Positions 48,852-60,316 of a stretch of DNA of 64,000 bases are shown here, piece by piece; the stretch's first letter is position 1; every line of letters starts with the position of its first letter. The DNA is from Shewanella woodyi ATCC 51908 (GTDB lineage Bacteria > Pseudomonadota > Gammaproteobacteria > Enterobacterales > Shewanellaceae). The stretch covers positions 3,968,001 through 4,032,000 of the forward strand of contig NC_010506.1 in NCBI RefSeq assembly GCF_000019525.1, in the 5' to 3' direction. The notes under the pieces were generated by a model that was not told where the DNA came from, ran no database searches, and saw nothing but the letters and a program-made list of their open reading frames with translations. The position numbers were made by a program, and so were the translations under genes.

Positions 48852-50237
48852 TCAGAGTCGGGAGAAATCATTGAAAAGCGCAATGCTCATCAACATTAGC
48901 AGCATAGCTGCCCCAAATCTGAATCCAATTTCCTGAACCTTTTCTGGTACAGGCCTGCCTGTGATCACTTCAACGAAGTAATATAACAGATGTCCCCCAT
49001 CAAGCACTGGTAAAGGTAATAAATTGATAATACCTAAGTTAACGCTGATTAACGCGAGGAAACCTAAAAAGTAAACCAATCCATAGTTAGCACTACTACC
49101 CGCACCTTGTGCAATGGATATTGGTCCACTTAAATTTTTCACCGAAACGTCGCCGGAGATCAACTTGCCAATCATCTTAAAGCTGACATCGACAAGTTGC
49201 CATGTTTTATCTGCCGCTACCGCAAAAGATTCGATAAAACCATATTCCAGCTGGAGTTTCATGCTCTCAGGCCAAGCAGCTTGAGTTGGAGCGATTCCTA
49301 TCACTCCCTCAATCTCGCCCTGAGCGCCTTTTCTTTCATGGGGGGTAACGATAAATTTAAGCTGCTCGCCACCACGTCTCACCATTAGCTCTACAGGTTT
49401 ATTTGCAGAAGACTTTATCACTTCAACAAAGCCATCCCAACTCTGATAAGGCTCGCCATTCATTGAGACTAAACTGTCGCCGACTTCAATACCGGCAGCT
49501 GCTGCAGCACCATCTGGACTAACAAGGCCTAATACTGGTGTAATAGCAGGCCTATAGATACCTAAACCTAATGAGGTAATTGGCGACTCTTTATCTGGAT
49601 CAAACTGCCAGTTTTTAGTATCTAATGTATAGGTTTTACCTAAATTTAACGGGGTTGAGTCGTTAACTTCACTGTTTTGGCTCATGGGTCTAAGCGTTAA
49701 CGCTATCTCTGGATCACCAATATGACCAACTAAGGCATAGGTCACCTCTTCCCAATTTCTCACTGTTTTTCCACCCACAGAGGTTATCTGCATCGGCTCT
49801 TGCACCTGAATCAGCTCTGCAGGCGTATTCTTTGTAGTGGTATCTATGACAGGTTTGATTGATGGGACACCAATCAAATACATAAAGTACAAAGCAATAA
49901 TAGCGAAAATAAAGTTAGCTAGCGGTCCTGCGGCAACGATAGCAATGCGCTGCCACACAGATTTGCGATTAAATGCCTGCTCTTTAAGCTCCTCAGGAAC
50001 ATCATCGACTCTCTCATCGAGCATCTTAACATAGCCGCCAAGCGGGATAAGCGCGATGACATACTCTGTCCCGTCTTTACCCACTTTACGCCAAATCGCC
50101 TTACCGAAACCGATAGAGAAACGCTCGACCCTAACACCACAGCGTCTGGCAACCCAAAAATGGCCATATTCATGTGCAGTAATTAATATACCTAACGCAA
50201 TGATAAAGGAACCTAAGTTCCATAAAAAATCGATCAT
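48852..50237 (-). CDS. rseP: RseP, site-2 zinc protease
   Basis: 461 residues with about four TM helices. HEYGHFW near residue 22 is the HExxH zinc site; LPLPVLDGGHLL carries the third ligand Asp. Two tandem PDZ domains fall between (about 115-330). It cleaves RseA and releases sigma-E, and clears signal-peptide remnants. Confidence 0.96.
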   Translation of the reverse strand: MIDFLWNLGSFIIALGILITAHEYGHFWVARRCGVRVERFSIGFGKAIWRKVGKDGTEYVIALIPLGGYVKMLDERVDDVPEELKEQAFNRKSVWQRIAIVAAGPLANFIFAIIALYFMYLIGVPSIKPVIDTTTKNTPAELIQVQEPMQITSVGGKTVRNWEEVTYALVGHIGDPEIALTLRPMSQNSEVNDSTPLNLGKTYTLDTKNWQFDPDKESPITSLGLGIYRPAITPVLGLVSPDGAAAAAGIEVGDSLVSMNGEPYQSWDGFVEVIKSSANKPVELMVRRGGEQLKFIVTPHERKGAQGEIEGVIGIAPTQAAWPESMKLQLEYGFIESFAVAADKTWQLVDVSFKMIGKLISGDVSVKNLSGPISIAQGAGSSANYGLVYFLGFLALISVNLGIINLLPLPVLDGGHLLYYFVEVITGRPVPEKVQEIGFRFGAAMLLMLMSIALFNDFSRL

Positions 50238-50256
50238 TCCCTTCCTCAGAGATCAG

Positions 50257-51444
50257 TTAAATCTTATTTACCCATTCTGAAGCATAGGTACGAGTCTGTA
50301 CATCCAATGCTAAAATGTCATCAATACTGTTTAGTGCTTGTTTTGCAACCTGACTTAAACAGGTTTCATTCACTTTAGCAATATCGGTAAACTTAATTTT
50401 ATTATCTAAAAACGCGGCAACTGAAATTTCATTGGCTGCATTTAATATTGTGGTGGCTTCCTGTCCTTGGTTACAAGCATCGATTGCTAATGCCAAACAG
50501 GGAAAACGAGTAAAGTCAGGTTCTAAGAAGCTTAACTGTCCGACTTTGAAAAAGTCTAAAGGTTCAACTCCAGAGTTAATTCTTTGTGGATAGGACATGC
50601 AATGTGCAATCGGTGTACGCATATCCGGGTTGCCTAACTGAGCGATAACAGAGCCATCACGGTACTGAACCATCGAGTGGATAACGCTTTGAGGGTGAAT
50701 AACTACTTTCAGTTGCTCAGCCGATGCATTAAATAGCCAGCGCGCCTCAATATACTCAAGGCCCTTATTCATCATACTGGCTGAATCAACAGAGATCTTG
50801 CGCCCCATGGACCAATTAGGATGTTTACAAGCCTGAGCAGGTGTCATCTGAGGCAATGAGCTTAACGGTGATGTCAAGAACGGTCCTCCAGATCCCGTAA
50901 GCAAGATATGGGAGATCCCAGCTTCATCTAAATCACAGAAACCGATCTCTTGCTGTACTGGCTCAGGGAGTGCTTGAAAAATAGCGTTATGTTCACTGTC
51001 AACAGGCAGTACTTGAGCACCAGACTTTTTCATCTCTTCAATAAAGAGACGACCGGACATCACCAATGACTCTTTATTCGCCAAGAGTACACGTTTACCC
51101 GCTTTAACCGCTGCTAACGTAGGCACCAATCCTGCCGCCCCAACAATCGCAGCCATCACAGTATCTACACAGCTTGAAGTCACAATACTTTCAAGCTGCG
51201 ACTCCCCTGTTGTCACCTCAATCTTTAAACTTGGTGACAGGCGTTCCTGCAAAGATTTTGCAGCCTGCTCATCGACCATATGCGCGACTTTGGGTCTGTA
51301 CTGTTCGCATAGAGCCATCATCTTATCAACATTAGTATTAGCGACTAAGGCGTAAACTGAATATGTTTCAGGGTTACTGGCAATAACGCTGAGCGTGCTA
51401 GCGCCTATGGAGCCAGTCGCTCCCAAAATCACCATGCTTTGCAT
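50257..51444 (-). CDS. dxr: 1-deoxy-D-xylulose 5-phosphate reductoisomerase
   Basis: 395 residues. [11 protein letters not shown] binds [25 protein letters not shown] and [10 protein letters not shown] carry metal and substrate residues. It makes MEP, the committed intermediate of non-mevalonate isoprenoid synthesis, which feeds undecaprenyl synthase UppS encoded in the same cluster. Confidence 0.97.
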   Translation of the reverse strand: MQSMVILGATGSIGASTLSVIASNPETYSVYALVANTNVDKMMALCEQYRPKVAHMVDEQAAKSLQERLSPSLKIEVTTGESQLESIVTSSCVDTVMAAIVGAAGLVPTLAAVKAGKRVLLANKESLVMSGRLFIEEMKKSGAQVLPVDSEHNAIFQALPEPVQQEIGFCDLDEAGISHILLTGSGGPFLTSPLSSLPQMTPAQACKHPNWSMGRKISVDSASMMNKGLEYIEARWLFNASAEQLKVVIHPQSVIHSMVQYRDGSVIAQLGNPDMRTPIAHCMSYPQRINSGVEPLDFFKVGQLSFLEPDFTRFPCLALAIDACNQGQEATTILNAANEISVAAFLDNKIKFTDIAKVNETCLSQVAKQALNSIDDILALDVQTRTYASEWVNKI

Positions 51445-51448
51445 AAAG

Positions 51449-52306
51449 TTACATCCAAAATGCGATATAGATTAGTGTAAATATAGGCAGTGCGGCCGTT
51501 AAGCTATCAATACGATCTAGCACCCCACCGTGACCTGGTAATATCTTGCCAGAATCTTTAATCTGAGCAACACGTTTAAACATGCTCTCAGACAAGTCGC
51601 CAACGGCAGAAACCAAGGCCACAAAAAGTGTTACACAAACCAGTAAGCCTAACTCCTGCTCAGGAGAAACCTGCATTATTCCAACCACTATCAACATACT
51701 CATGGCTAAACCGCCAACTAAGCCTTCGATAGTTTTAGCTGGGCTCACATTTGGCATTAACTTAGTACGACCCAATGCCTTTCCTGCAAAGTAAGCGCCA
51801 CTATCGGTTGCCCATACGACTAGCATCACTAGAAAGACAAGAGAGCCGCCATAGTATGGATCGACTTGAGTGCTCAATCCCTTAAGTGCAACAAGAGCCG
51901 TATAGCATGGGATCAATGTGAGTTGTCCAAACATAGACTTAAACATGTGACTTTTTTGCCACAATGCAGCGCTTTTAGGGAAAGATATCACCAAAAGAAA
52001 TGCAACAGCCCACCAGATAGCACCAATGAGAATAATCGAAAGAAATACAGGATGAAGTTGACCTTTAAACCAAAGTTCATCACTTGGAACAAACAGATTA
52101 AGTGCTACAAGCAAAACACCTATGGTGATGGTGAAGCTCCACTGCGTCATTTGACAGCGTTTATCGATTATCTGCCCCCACTCCTTGGCTGCGATCAGAA
52201 ATACACCTATAAGAGCCCAGGAGAAGTATTCTGTGGGGAGCCCAAAAATAGCCCCCAAAACCAAGGGAATTAACCAAATTGCCGTTATTATTCGTTGTTT
52301 TAGCAA
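51449..52306 (-). CDS. cdsA: CDP-diacylglycerol synthase
   Basis: 285 residues with about eight TM helices. The signature is [30 protein letters not shown], and the C-terminal [12 protein letters not shown] is the CDP-OH-phosphatidyl motif. The start is TTG 52306, with GAGGG 6 bp upstream. It makes CDP-DAG for phospholipids. Confidence 0.95.
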   Translation of the reverse strand: MLKQRIITAIWLIPLVLGAIFGLPTEYFSWALIGVFLIAAKEWGQIIDKRCQMTQWSFTITIGVLLVALNLFVPSDELWFKGQLHPVFLSIILIGAIWWAVAFLLVISFPKSAALWQKSHMFKSMFGQLTLIPCYTALVALKGLSTQVDPYYGGSLVFLVMLVVWATDSGAYFAGKALGRTKLMPNVSPAKTIEGLVGGLAMSMLIVVGIMQVSPEQELGLLVCVTLFVALVSAVGDLSESMFKRVAQIKDSGKILPGHGGVLDRIDSLTAALPIFTLIYIAFWM

Positions 52307-52321
52307 AACTGTCCCTCTAAA

Positions 52322-53116
52322 TTATTTATTTTCTTGCAACGACTCTATTTGACAGCCTGTCAAACCAAATCGACGTTGCCTTGAAGCAAAGGTCGCTACT
52401 GCCTGCTTAAAAGCATGCTCATCGAAATCCGGCCATAGCGTATCAGTAAACACTAGCTCTGCGTAGGCAGCTTGCCAGAGAACAAAGTTACTGATGCGGT
52501 AATCGCCACCTGTACGGATCATTAAATCAACTTCAGGCTGATTTTGCATGCTTAAATGTTGGCTAAGGGCCTCTTCAGTGAACTGATTGCTGTTCATTTC
52601 ACCAGATTGTACTTTTTCAGCTAATGTTTTAGCCGCTTGCATGATATCCCAACGACCACCATAGTTAGCAGCCACATTGAGAACCATGCCAGTATTCTCA
52701 GCAGTTTTCTCTTCTGCCGCAGCGATCTGCTTCTGTAGTCGTTCTGAAAAACGGCTAATATCACCGATGATATTCAATCTTACGCCGTTTTTATGTAGCA
52801 ACTTAATCTCTCGTTGAAGCACGGTAAAAAACAGCTCCATCAAGAGGGTCACCTCTTTATCGGGTCTACGCCAATTTTCACTCGAAAAGGCAAACAGTGT
52901 TAACGAGTCAATCCCCATCTCTCTGGCAGTACTTACCGCACGCCTCACTGTTTTTACACCCGCTTTATGCCCCATGACCCTAGGCTTACCCTGCGCCTGC
53001 GCCCAGCGACCATTACCATCCATAATGATGGCAACATGCTTGGGAATAGACAGCTTAACAAGTTCTGCGAGCTCTTCAGCAGAGAACTCAGGACCAGATT
53101 GGGAGTCGATCGACAT
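52322..53116 (-). CDS. uppS: Undecaprenyl diphosphate synthase
   Basis: 264 residues. [10 protein letters not shown] holds the catalytic Asp, FAFSSENW and [14 protein letters not shown] are the remaining family signatures, with GGD in place of the common GGE. It builds the C55 lipid carrier for cell-wall and LPS precursors. Confidence 0.96.
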   Translation of the reverse strand: MSIDSQSGPEFSAEELAELVKLSIPKHVAIIMDGNGRWAQAQGKPRVMGHKAGVKTVRRAVSTAREMGIDSLTLFAFSSENWRRPDKEVTLLMELFFTVLQREIKLLHKNGVRLNIIGDISRFSERLQKQIAAAEEKTAENTGMVLNVAANYGGRWDIMQAAKTLAEKVQSGEMNSNQFTEEALSQHLSMQNQPEVDLMIRTGGDYRISNFVLWQAAYAELVFTDTLWPDFDEHAFKQAVATFASRQRRFGLTGCQIESLQENK

Positions 53117-53130
53117 CTATTACAACCCTT

Positions 53131-53170
53131 TAAATAGACAAACGCCGTGTAGTATACCTCTACACGGCGT
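53131..53170 (-). terminator. Terminator-like hairpin between frr and uppS
   Basis: ACGCCGTGTAG and CTACACGGCGT form a perfect 11-bp stem, loop 7 nt, followed on the minus strand by TTTGTCTATTT. It may split the long block into two transcripts. Confidence 0.55.
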
Positions 53171-53196
53171 CTGAACTCTAGTTTCTTAGTCCTAGA

Positions 53197-53754
53197 TTAG
53201 ACTTCCATCAACTCTGCTTCTTTTGCAGCCAATATCTCATCAATCAGTTTAATGTGTGCATCGGTAAACTTTTGCACTTCATCTTCACTGCGGTGTACAT
53301 CATCTTCTGTACACTCTTTCTCTTTCTCTAGGGCTTTAACATCTGAGTTAGCGTCACGACGAACGTTACGAACAGCGATACGGCCGTTTTCAGCTTCAGC
53401 ACGAACCACTTTGATAAGGTCTTTACGACGCTCTTCAGTTAATGCAGGAAGCGGCACTCTGATTGTTGCACCAGCAGACATAGGGTTTAGACCTAGATCT
53501 GAGCTCATGATCGCCTTCTCTACAGCTGGGATCATCGTGCTATCAAATACTGAAATAGCCAGAGTACGTGAATCTTCAATAGAAACATTACCCACTTGCT
53601 TTAGTGGCGTTAAAGAGCCGTAGTAAGGCACTTTAATCGAATCTAGTAGGCTTGGATGTGCACGGCCAGTACGAACCTTAGCCATCTGTGTCTTAGTCGC
53701 TTCAACGCATTTATCCATGCGATCCTGAGCATCTTTCTTAATTTCGTTTAGCAC
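53197..53754 (-). CDS. frr: Ribosome recycling factor
   Basis: 185 residues with GTG start at 53754, AAGGA 8 bp upstream. [25 protein letters not shown] and [14 protein letters not shown] match RRF. With EF-G it splits post-termination ribosomes. Confidence 0.97.
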   Translation of the reverse strand: MLNEIKKDAQDRMDKCVEATKTQMAKVRTGRAHPSLLDSIKVPYYGSLTPLKQVGNVSIEDSRTLAISVFDSTMIPAVEKAIMSSDLGLNPMSAGATIRVPLPALTEERRKDLIKVVRAEAENGRIAVRNVRRDANSDVKALEKEKECTEDDVHRSEDEVQKFTDAHIKLIDEILAAKEAELMEV

Positions 53755-53824
53755 GTTAATTATCCTTTATAAGTCTCTGAATGCTTAATCTATCTAATCT
53801 AAAGCTAACGTATCAATGACAAGC

Positions 53825-54562
53825 TTACTCGGGACGGCTTGCCCTGATCATAGTCCCTTCATGCTCACCCATAATAACGCGGCGTAGAGCACCAGGTTTG
53901 TTCATGTTAAATACCAATAGAGGCATATCGTGATCTCTCGCCATGGTAAACGCAGCAAGATCCATCACTTTTAATTCTTTTTCAAGTACTTCATCGTAAC
54001 CCATTTCGTCGTACTTTACTGCATCTGGATTTTTAACAGGGTCATCTGAGTAAACGCCGTCTACTTTTGTGCCCTTTAAAACGACTTCAGCTTCGATCTC
54101 AATACCGCGTAAACAGGCAGCAGAGTCAGTTGTGCAGAATGGATTACCAGTACCCGCAGCAAAAATAACAACACGGCCGGATTTTAGTAAGCTAATCGCT
54201 TCTGCCCAGTTATAATCATCACATACGCCTTTAAGCGGAATTGCAGACATCAGTCTTGCATTTACATAGGCACGGTGCAATGCATCACGCATCGCCAAGC
54301 CGTTCATCACAGTTGCTAGCATACCCATGTGATCACCCACTACGCGGTTCATACCAGCCTGTGCTAGCCCTTCCCCACGAAATAAGTTACCACCACCGAT
54401 AACAACACCTACCTGAATGCCAAGCTCAACCAGTTCTTTTATCTCCTGAGCCATACGATCCAACACTTTAGGATCTATGCCAAAGCCTTCTTCGCCCATT
54501 AGGGCTTCACCACTGAGTTTAAGAAGAATACGTCGAAATGCAGGTTTAGGATTCGTGCTCAT
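53825..54562 (-). CDS. pyrH: Uridylate kinase
   Basis: 245 residues. [42 protein letters not shown] and [13 protein letters not shown] are the bacterial UMP kinase signatures. It is hexameric and makes UDP for pyrimidine synthesis. Confidence 0.97.
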   Translation of the reverse strand: MSTNPKPAFRRILLKLSGEALMGEEGFGIDPKVLDRMAQEIKELVELGIQVGVVIGGGNLFRGEGLAQAGMNRVVGDHMGMLATVMNGLAMRDALHRAYVNARLMSAIPLKGVCDDYNWAEAISLLKSGRVVIFAAGTGNPFCTTDSAACLRGIEIEAEVVLKGTKVDGVYSDDPVKNPDAVKYDEMGYDEVLEKELKVMDLAAFTMARDHDMPLLVFNMNKPGALRRVIMGEHEGTMIRASRPE

Positions 54563-54589
54563 TGTTATTGTCCTGATTTTTGCCGATAG

Positions 54590-54628
54590 GTAAAATACGA
54601 TAAGACCGCAGCGGTTGCTACGGTCTTA
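54590..54628 (-). terminator. Possible attenuator between tsf and pyrH
   Basis: AAGACCGTAGC pairs with GCTGCGGTCTT across a short loop, with ATTTT downstream on the minus strand after five bases. Weak T-tract, so partial termination is likely. Confidence 0.4.
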
Positions 54629-54648
54629 GGGGTGCTTGATTAAGGAGA

Positions 54649-55497
54649 TTAAGCCTTAGTAGCAGCGATTTGTGCAGCAACTTCTGCAGCAAAATCTTCT
54701 TCTTTTCTCTCGATACCTTCGCCAACTTCTAAACGAATGAAGTTTGAAACGCTAGCGCCTTTCTCTTTAAGAACTTCACCAACAGTTTTCTTAGGTTCCA
54801 TGATGTAAGCTTGGCCAGTAAGAGAAACTTCACCGGTAAACTTCTTCATACGGCCGATAACCATCTTCTCAGCGATTTCAGCAGGCTTGCCTTCGTTCAT
54901 AGCGATTTCGATTTGAAGTGCTTTTTCTTTCTCAACAACTTCAGCAGGAACGTCAGAAGGGTTAACATACTCAGGCTTAGAAGCAGCAACGTGCATTGCA
55001 ACGTGCTTTAGAGTCTCTTCATCAGCTTCACCGGTTACAACAACACCGATACGCTCACCGTGACGGTATTGAGCAAGGTTTGCACCATCGATGTACTCTA
55101 CGCGACGTACGTTGATGTTCTCACCGATTTTCGCAACAAGAGCAACACGAGTCTCTTCGAACTGAGCTTTCAGATCTTCGATTGTTACTTTAGATGCAGC
55201 AGCAACGTCTAGCACTTCGTTAGCGAAAGCTAGGAAGTTAGAATCTTTTGCTACGAAGTCAGTTTGACAGTTAACTTCTAACAGCGCGGCATAACCTTCG
55301 CCATTCTTAATTAGGATTGTACCTTCAGCAGCGATGTTACCTGCTTTCTTAGCAGCCTTTGCAGCACCGCTCTTACGCATGTTATCAATCGCTAGTTCGA
55401 TGTCACCGGCTGTTTCAGTCAGTGCTTTTTTACAGTCCATCATGCCAGCGCCAGTGCGGTCACGAAGTTCTTTAACTTGGGCAGCAGTAATTGCCAT
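54649..55497 (-). CDS. tsf: Elongation factor Ts
   Basis: 282 residues from ATG 55497, GAGGA 7 bp upstream; an in-frame extension to 55557 would add residues absent from the family. [16 protein letters not shown] and [12 protein letters not shown] are EF-Ts signatures. It exchanges GDP on EF-Tu. Confidence 0.97.
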   Translation of the reverse strand: MAITAAQVKELRDRTGAGMMDCKKALTETAGDIELAIDNMRKSGAAKAAKKAGNIAAEGTILIKNGEGYAALLEVNCQTDFVAKDSNFLAFANEVLDVAAASKVTIEDLKAQFEETRVALVAKIGENINVRRVEYIDGANLAQYRHGERIGVVVTGEADEETLKHVAMHVAASKPEYVNPSDVPAEVVEKEKALQIEIAMNEGKPAEIAEKMVIGRMKKFTGEVSLTGQAYIMEPKKTVGEVLKEKGASVSNFIRLEVGEGIERKEEDFAAEVAAQIAATKA

Positions 55498-55538
55498 TGT
55501 TAAATCCTCTACAGATAATTCTACAAATTCACTAGATA

Positions 55539-55579
55539 TAAAACAGGGGCCAGTCATGTTAGATGAGAGGGCCCCTGTT
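55539..55579 (-). terminator. Intrinsic terminator or attenuator between rpsB and tsf
   Basis: A 10-bp perfect stem, AACAGGGGCC with GGCCCCTGTT, loop 18 nt, followed by TTAT on the minus strand. It would reduce tsf relative to rpsB. Confidence 0.6.
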
Positions 55580-55629
55580 CACCAATCAAGTATCTTGGTT
55601 AATATGGGAGATGAAAATCATCAGCCTTA

Positions 55630-56358
55630 TTATTCAGCTTCGACGAAACCGTCTTGCTCAGCTTGTACAGCTAGGTCTTGACCACGGCCAGCTTTAGCAG
55701 CGGCAGCAACAGACTCAGTGTATAAACGGATAGAACGCATTGCGTCATCGTTACCAGGAACGATGTAGTTGATACCGTCTGGAGAAGAGTTAGTATCAAC
55801 AACAGCTACAACTGGGATACCCAAGTTATTAGCTTCTTTAATAGCGATATGCTCATGGTCAGCACCGATAACGAAGATAACGTCAGGTAGGCCGCCCATG
55901 TTCTTGATACCACCAAGAGATTTTTCTAACTTCTCAAGCTCACGAGTACGCATAAGCGCTTCTTTCTTAGTAAGCTTGTCGAAAGTACCGTCAACAGACT
56001 GGCTCTCAAGATCTTTAAGACGCTTGATTGATTGACGAACTGTTTTCCAGTTAGTCAACATACCGCCTAACCAGCGGTGATCAACGTAGTACTGATCACA
56101 AGAGATAGCAGACTCTTTGATAGCTTCGCTTGCAGCACGCTTAGTACCAACAAAAAGAACTTTACCTTTCTTTGATGCAACATTGCTGATGAAAGCAAGT
56201 GCTTCATTGAACATAGGCACAGTGTGCTCTAGGTTGATGATGTGAACACCATTACGAGCACCGAAGATGAATGGCTTCATCTTTGGGTTCCAGTAACGAG
56301 TCTGGTGACCGAAGTGAACACCGGCTTGTAGCATGTCGCGCATTGAAACTGTAGTCAT
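55630..56358 (-). CDS. rpsB: 30S ribosomal protein S2
   Basis: 242 residues. [33 protein letters not shown] and [15 protein letters not shown] are S2 signatures. It is the first gene of the block and its 5' leader has the sequence pattern expected for S2 autoregulation. Confidence 0.97.
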   Translation of the reverse strand: MTTVSMRDMLQAGVHFGHQTRYWNPKMKPFIFGARNGVHIINLEHTVPMFNEALAFISNVASKKGKVLFVGTKRAASEAIKESAISCDQYYVDHRWLGGMLTNWKTVRQSIKRLKDLESQSVDGTFDKLTKKEALMRTRELEKLEKSLGGIKNMGGLPDVIFVIGADHEHIAIKEANNLGIPVVAVVDTNSSPDGINYIVPGNDDAMRSIRLYTESVAAAAKAGRGQDLAVQAEQDGFVEAE

Positions 56359-56375
56359 TTTAATACCTTAATAAT

Positions 56376-56436
56376 TTAGGGGTTAGACCTCCACGTATCC
56401 CATATCTCCGACCTTCTAGAGGCACCCCGGAGAATG
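56376..56436 (-). promoter_or_regulatory. rpsB 5' leader, probable S2-binding structure
   Basis: On the minus strand, CTCCGGGGTGCC, then GGAGG and TAACCCC just before the rpsB ribosome binding site match, as I recall it, the leader of E. coli rpsB, where S2 represses its own operon. The 328-bp gap to map otherwise shows a TATACA box near 56480 (minus strand) and AT-rich sequence. Confidence 0.5.
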
Positions 56437-56686
56437 TGTCGACACGTGTGTGATTTAGTATTTACAAGTTAGCCATGTATAATGGCCGCCATCTTAACTC
56501 CTCACCCCCAAGCAAGTTGCTAGAATTCTAAATGCAGAGCATGAAGAGTCACTTCGCATTTGCGAAAAGAGGTGCTAGAGTCAAACATAACGGCGCGCTT
56601 TATACCATATTAGGATTACAAACACAAATTTTTGATGTAAATTGCACGCTGAATTCGTCATGAAATAACCCCCGAGAGATAGCTTA

Positions 56687-57484
56687 ATGAGTATAGTGAT
56701 AAAGACTGCTGAAGAGATTGAAAAGATGCGCGCCGCGGGCAAGCTGGCTTCTGAAGTTCTAGAGATGGTAGCCCCTTTTGTAAAGGTGGGTGTGACGACG
56801 AATGAGCTTAATGAAATTTGCGCAAAATTCACTGAAGAGAACGGTGCTATCTCTGCCCCTCTCGATTATCACGGTTTTCCAAAATCGATCTGCACATCGG
56901 TCAATGATGTTATCTGCCACGGCATCCCAAATGATCGCCCACTAAAAGACGGTGACATCGTCAATCTAGATATCACCGTAATTAAAGATGGTTATCATGG
57001 TGACACCTCTAAAATGTTCCTTATCGGCGATGTTAGTGCTAAAGATATGCGCCTTTGCCGCGTGGCTCAAGAGAGCCTATACGCCAGTATCAAGAAAGTT
57101 CGTCCTGGAATGAAATTAGGCGAAATTGGCACCATTGTAGAGAAGTTCGTCAAAGGTAAGAAAACAGGCCTTGAAAAGTACAGCATTGTCAAAGATTACT
57201 GTGGCCACGGCATCGGCGCGGGTTTCCACGAAGAGCCTCAGGTCATGCATTACAAAAACAATGACAAAACTGTTTTACGTCCAGGTATGTGCTTTACCAT
57301 TGAACCTATGATCAATGCCGGACGCCACACCTGTATCCTAGATAAAGAGGATAACTGGACTGTAACGACCTCTGATGGTAAAAAATCAGCTCAGTGGGAA
57401 CATACACTGCTAGTGACTAAAACAGGGGTCGAGGTATTAACACTTCGTGCAGAAGAGGACTTCCCACGGATAATTAATCACTAA
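56687..57484 (+). CDS. map: Methionine aminopeptidase, type I
   Basis: 265 residues. Metal ligands lie in NLDITVIKDGYHGDTSKMF, GHGIGAGFHEEPQV, TIEPMI and QWEHTLLVT. It removes the initiator Met. Divergent from rpsB, in the map-glnD-dapD order. Confidence 0.97.
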   Translation: MSIVIKTAEEIEKMRAAGKLASEVLEMVAPFVKVGVTTNELNEICAKFTEENGAISAPLDYHGFPKSICTSVNDVICHGIPNDRPLKDGDIVNLDITVIKDGYHGDTSKMFLIGDVSAKDMRLCRVAQESLYASIKKVRPGMKLGEIGTIVEKFVKGKKTGLEKYSIVKDYCGHGIGAGFHEEPQVMHYKNNDKTVLRPGMCFTIEPMINAGRHTCILDKEDNWTVTTSDGKKSAQWEHTLLVTKTGVEVLTLRAEEDFPRIINH

Positions 57485-57498
57485 TCTCAAACAGACTG

Positions 57499-57539
57499 AT
57501 GACCTAATCAGTGCAGCTTTTAGCAACTGATTAGGTCAT
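57499..57539 (+). terminator. Long hairpin between map and glnD
   Basis: ATGACCTAATCAGT and ACTGATTAGGTCAT form a perfect 14-bp stem with a 13-nt loop, followed by GTTTAG. It has a weak T-tract and may serve as a terminator or an mRNA-stabilising structure. Confidence 0.5.
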
Positions 57540-57563
57540 GTTTAGCGTATTTCAAGGGACTCG

Positions 57564-60143
57564 ATGACCACTTCACCAGCGCTACTCGCCAAAGCAGCAC
57601 TACTCGAACAAAATAATGAACTACTCTCTCAATTTCGTCTTAAGGGAGATATCAAACAATTAGTGGCTCAACGCTGTCACTTTGTCGACCAGCTTTTGCA
57701 ACAACAATGGACCGAACAAAAACTCGACACTTTTCCTATCGCACTGATCGCCGTTGGCGGTTATGGCAGAGCTGAACTACACCCTCAATCAGATATTGAC
57801 CTGCTGTTTCTTATCGATTCACAGCTTAGCCCAAACGCTGAAACCGCACTCAGCGAATATATCGCTTTTCTATGGGACGCAGGCCTTGAAGTTGGACACA
57901 GTGTTCGCAGTATTAAGGAGACGATTGAACAGGGGAAGAGCGACGTCACCATAGCCACAAACCTAATTGAATCAAGGTTATTATCCGGCCCAAACGCCTT
58001 ATATCAAGCTTTATACGCAAGTATCAGGGATGATGAATTCTGGCCGCCAAGCAAGTTCTATATCGCCAAACGAGATGAACAATTTGCCCGCCATGCCAAA
58101 GCCAGTGCTTTCGACCTTGAGCCGAACCTGAAAACCTGTCCTGGCGGATTAAGGGATATTCATACTGTTGCTTGGGTGGCAATGCGTTACTTTGATGCCT
58201 CAAAAACAGAAGATCTGGTTGGCCATGGTTTCTTAGAGCCCGATGAACTGGAAGAGCTGCTGGAGTGTCAATCATTCCTGTGGGAGCTCAGGTTTGCCCT
58301 GCATATCATCTCAGGCAGAGATGAAAACCGATTATTGTTCGATCTTCAACGCCAAGTCGCAGATCTTCTCGGTTATGAAGATTCGACTCAACTGGGTGTT
58401 GAGCAGATGATGAAGCGTTACTATCAAACGGTTCGCCGTGTGATGGAACTCAATCAGATGCTACTGCAACTGTTTAAACGAGCAACTCTTGGCCATACTA
58501 AAGCCCTTGAAATAAAACCAATAAATCAAAACTATCAGCTACGTGGAAGTTTTATTGAAAGCTTAAACGAGCCGCTATTTGATAATCCAGTTGAAATTTT
58601 AAACCTGTTCTTGCTCGCTGCTAAAAACTCCAATATTCAAGGGATTTATGCACCAACACTAAGAAGCCTAAGAAAAGCAAGACGCTCGTTAACTCGACCT
58701 TTAATGGAGGTTCCAGAGTGCCGCGCCGTGTTTTCAGAGATATTGCGTCACCCTCGCGGCATAGCATCACTCTCATTAATGCATAGACATGGGGTGCTAT
58801 CGTCATACCTGCCTGCTTGGCGGGAGATTGAAGGTCAGATGCAATTTGATCTATTCCATGCTTACACTGTCGATGAGCACACCCACAGACTTTTGCAAAA
58901 TATTGATAGGTTCTCCCAAACTGAGCAGAAAGAGGAGTTTCCCTTAGGCTCAGTACTTATCAATCAACTCCCTAAAAAAGGGCTCTTGGTGTTGGCCGCC
59001 ATTTTTCATGATATTGGTAAAGGCCGAGGTGGCGACCACAGTAAGTTAGGTGCTGTAGACGCTCTGGAGTTCTGTAAACTACATGATCTTAACGATCATG
59101 ATGGCCGACTGGTTAGCTGGCTGGTTGAGAATCATTTAGTCATGTCTGTCACCGCTCAAAGACGCGATATATCCGATCCTGATGTGGTTGGAGAGTTTGC
59201 CGATAAAGTGCGTGATGCGGTACACCTTAGCTATCTCTACTGCCTAACAGTGGCAGATATATGTGCCACCAATGAAAAAACCTGGAATAGCTGGAAGGGC
59301 TCGTTACTTAGAGATCTCTACTTCTCAACACAGAGGGTGCTTGCCCGAGGTAAAGAGAAACCTGTCGATATTCGTGCTCGAGTCCGAGAGCATCAGGCTA
59401 AAGCAAAAAAAGAGCTACTCAGACGTGGCGTGAAAGAAAAAGGCATAGACACACTTTGGCAGAGGTTTAAAGCTGACTATTTTTTAAAACATCAAGCTAA
59501 CCAGATAGCTTGGCACTGTGATGCGATTTTAAAACATAAGCAGACTGAACCCTTAGTACTTATCTCCAAACACACCACTCGTGGCGGAACTGAGCTATTT
59601 ATCTACGGTCAGGATAAACCTAAGCTGTTCGCCACTGTCATGGCGGTTTTGGATAATAAGAATATCGATGTTCATGATGCCACCGTTATGGCCTCAAAAG
59701 ATGGTTATGTACTCGACTCCTTCGTCATTCTTGAACAGGATGGAACACCGGTATCTCAAATTTCACGGATCCAGAGTCTCAGAAAAGCCCTCATAAAAGC
59801 GCTCAACAGCGATACGGCTAAGTTACCTAAGTTCAAAAAACTATCACGCCAGATGAAACCTTTTAATGTGCCTACTCGGGTGAGTTTCCTGCCCTCACGG
59901 CGCAGCAGTACAAGTATGATGGAGCTTATCGCACTGGATAGCCCAGGGTTACTGGCAAAAGTAGGAGATATTTTATATCGCTGTCAGATCCGGTTACTGG
60001 CAGCAAAAATCACCACCATAGGTGAACGGGCCGAAGACTTTTTTATGCTGCAAAATATCGATGGTGAAGAGCTTAATTCAGAGCAGAAGATTTTGCTTCA
60101 GGAGAGCCTAATTAAGGCATTTTCAAAGCAAGCTAGGAGTTAA
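57564..60143 (+). CDS. glnD: GlnD, bifunctional uridylyltransferase/uridylyl-removing enzyme
   Basis: 859 residues. The nucleotidyltransferase motif [19 protein letters not shown] (near residue 70), an HD domain ([13 protein letters not shown], near 490) and two C-terminal ACT domains ([23 protein letters not shown]) are all present. It modifies PII proteins in response to glutamine. Confidence 0.96.
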   Translation: MTTSPALLAKAALLEQNNELLSQFRLKGDIKQLVAQRCHFVDQLLQQQWTEQKLDTFPIALIAVGGYGRAELHPQSDIDLLFLIDSQLSPNAETALSEYIAFLWDAGLEVGHSVRSIKETIEQGKSDVTIATNLIESRLLSGPNALYQALYASIRDDEFWPPSKFYIAKRDEQFARHAKASAFDLEPNLKTCPGGLRDIHTVAWVAMRYFDASKTEDLVGHGFLEPDELEELLECQSFLWELRFALHIISGRDENRLLFDLQRQVADLLGYEDSTQLGVEQMMKRYYQTVRRVMELNQMLLQLFKRATLGHTKALEIKPINQNYQLRGSFIESLNEPLFDNPVEILNLFLLAAKNSNIQGIYAPTLRSLRKARRSLTRPLMEVPECRAVFSEILRHPRGIASLSLMHRHGVLSSYLPAWREIEGQMQFDLFHAYTVDEHTHRLLQNIDRFSQTEQKEEFPLGSVLINQLPKKGLLVLAAIFHDIGKGRGGDHSKLGAVDALEFCKLHDLNDHDGRLVSWLVENHLVMSVTAQRRDISDPDVVGEFADKVRDAVHLSYLYCLTVADICATNEKTWNSWKGSLLRDLYFSTQRVLARGKEKPVDIRARVREHQAKAKKELLRRGVKEKGIDTLWQRFKADYFLKHQANQIAWHCDAILKHKQTEPLVLISKHTTRGGTELFIYGQDKPKLFATVMAVLDNKNIDVHDATVMASKDGYVLDSFVILEQDGTPVSQISRIQSLRKALIKALNSDTAKLPKFKKLSRQMKPFNVPTRVSFLPSRRSSTSMMELIALDSPGLLAKVGDILYRCQIRLLAAKITTIGERAEDFFMLQNIDGEELNSEQKILLQESLIKAFSKQARS

Positions 60144-60243
60144 TAGTAAGAGAAATAGGTTATCAGTTTGCTGATGAATCATCAGAAAAGTGTCAGTTTG
60201 CATGAATTATACTAATTGATTCTTTTATATTTCCTTAGAGCAA

Positions 60244-60272
60244 AACAATTTTAGACGACTTGAGTATATAAT
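60244..60272 (+). promoter_or_regulatory. Possible promoter of dapD
   Basis: TATAAT at 60267-60272 lies 44 bp before the dapD ATG. The matching -35 (ACAATT around 60245) is poor, so only the -10 is supported. Confidence 0.35.
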
Positions 60273-60316
60273 CATTTTTCGACAAATTTAATCAATGACA
60301 CAATTGGGAGATTTTA

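Noticed and set aside
53755..53824. Terminator between pyrH and frr
   Set aside because: No stem of useful length or T-tract is visible.
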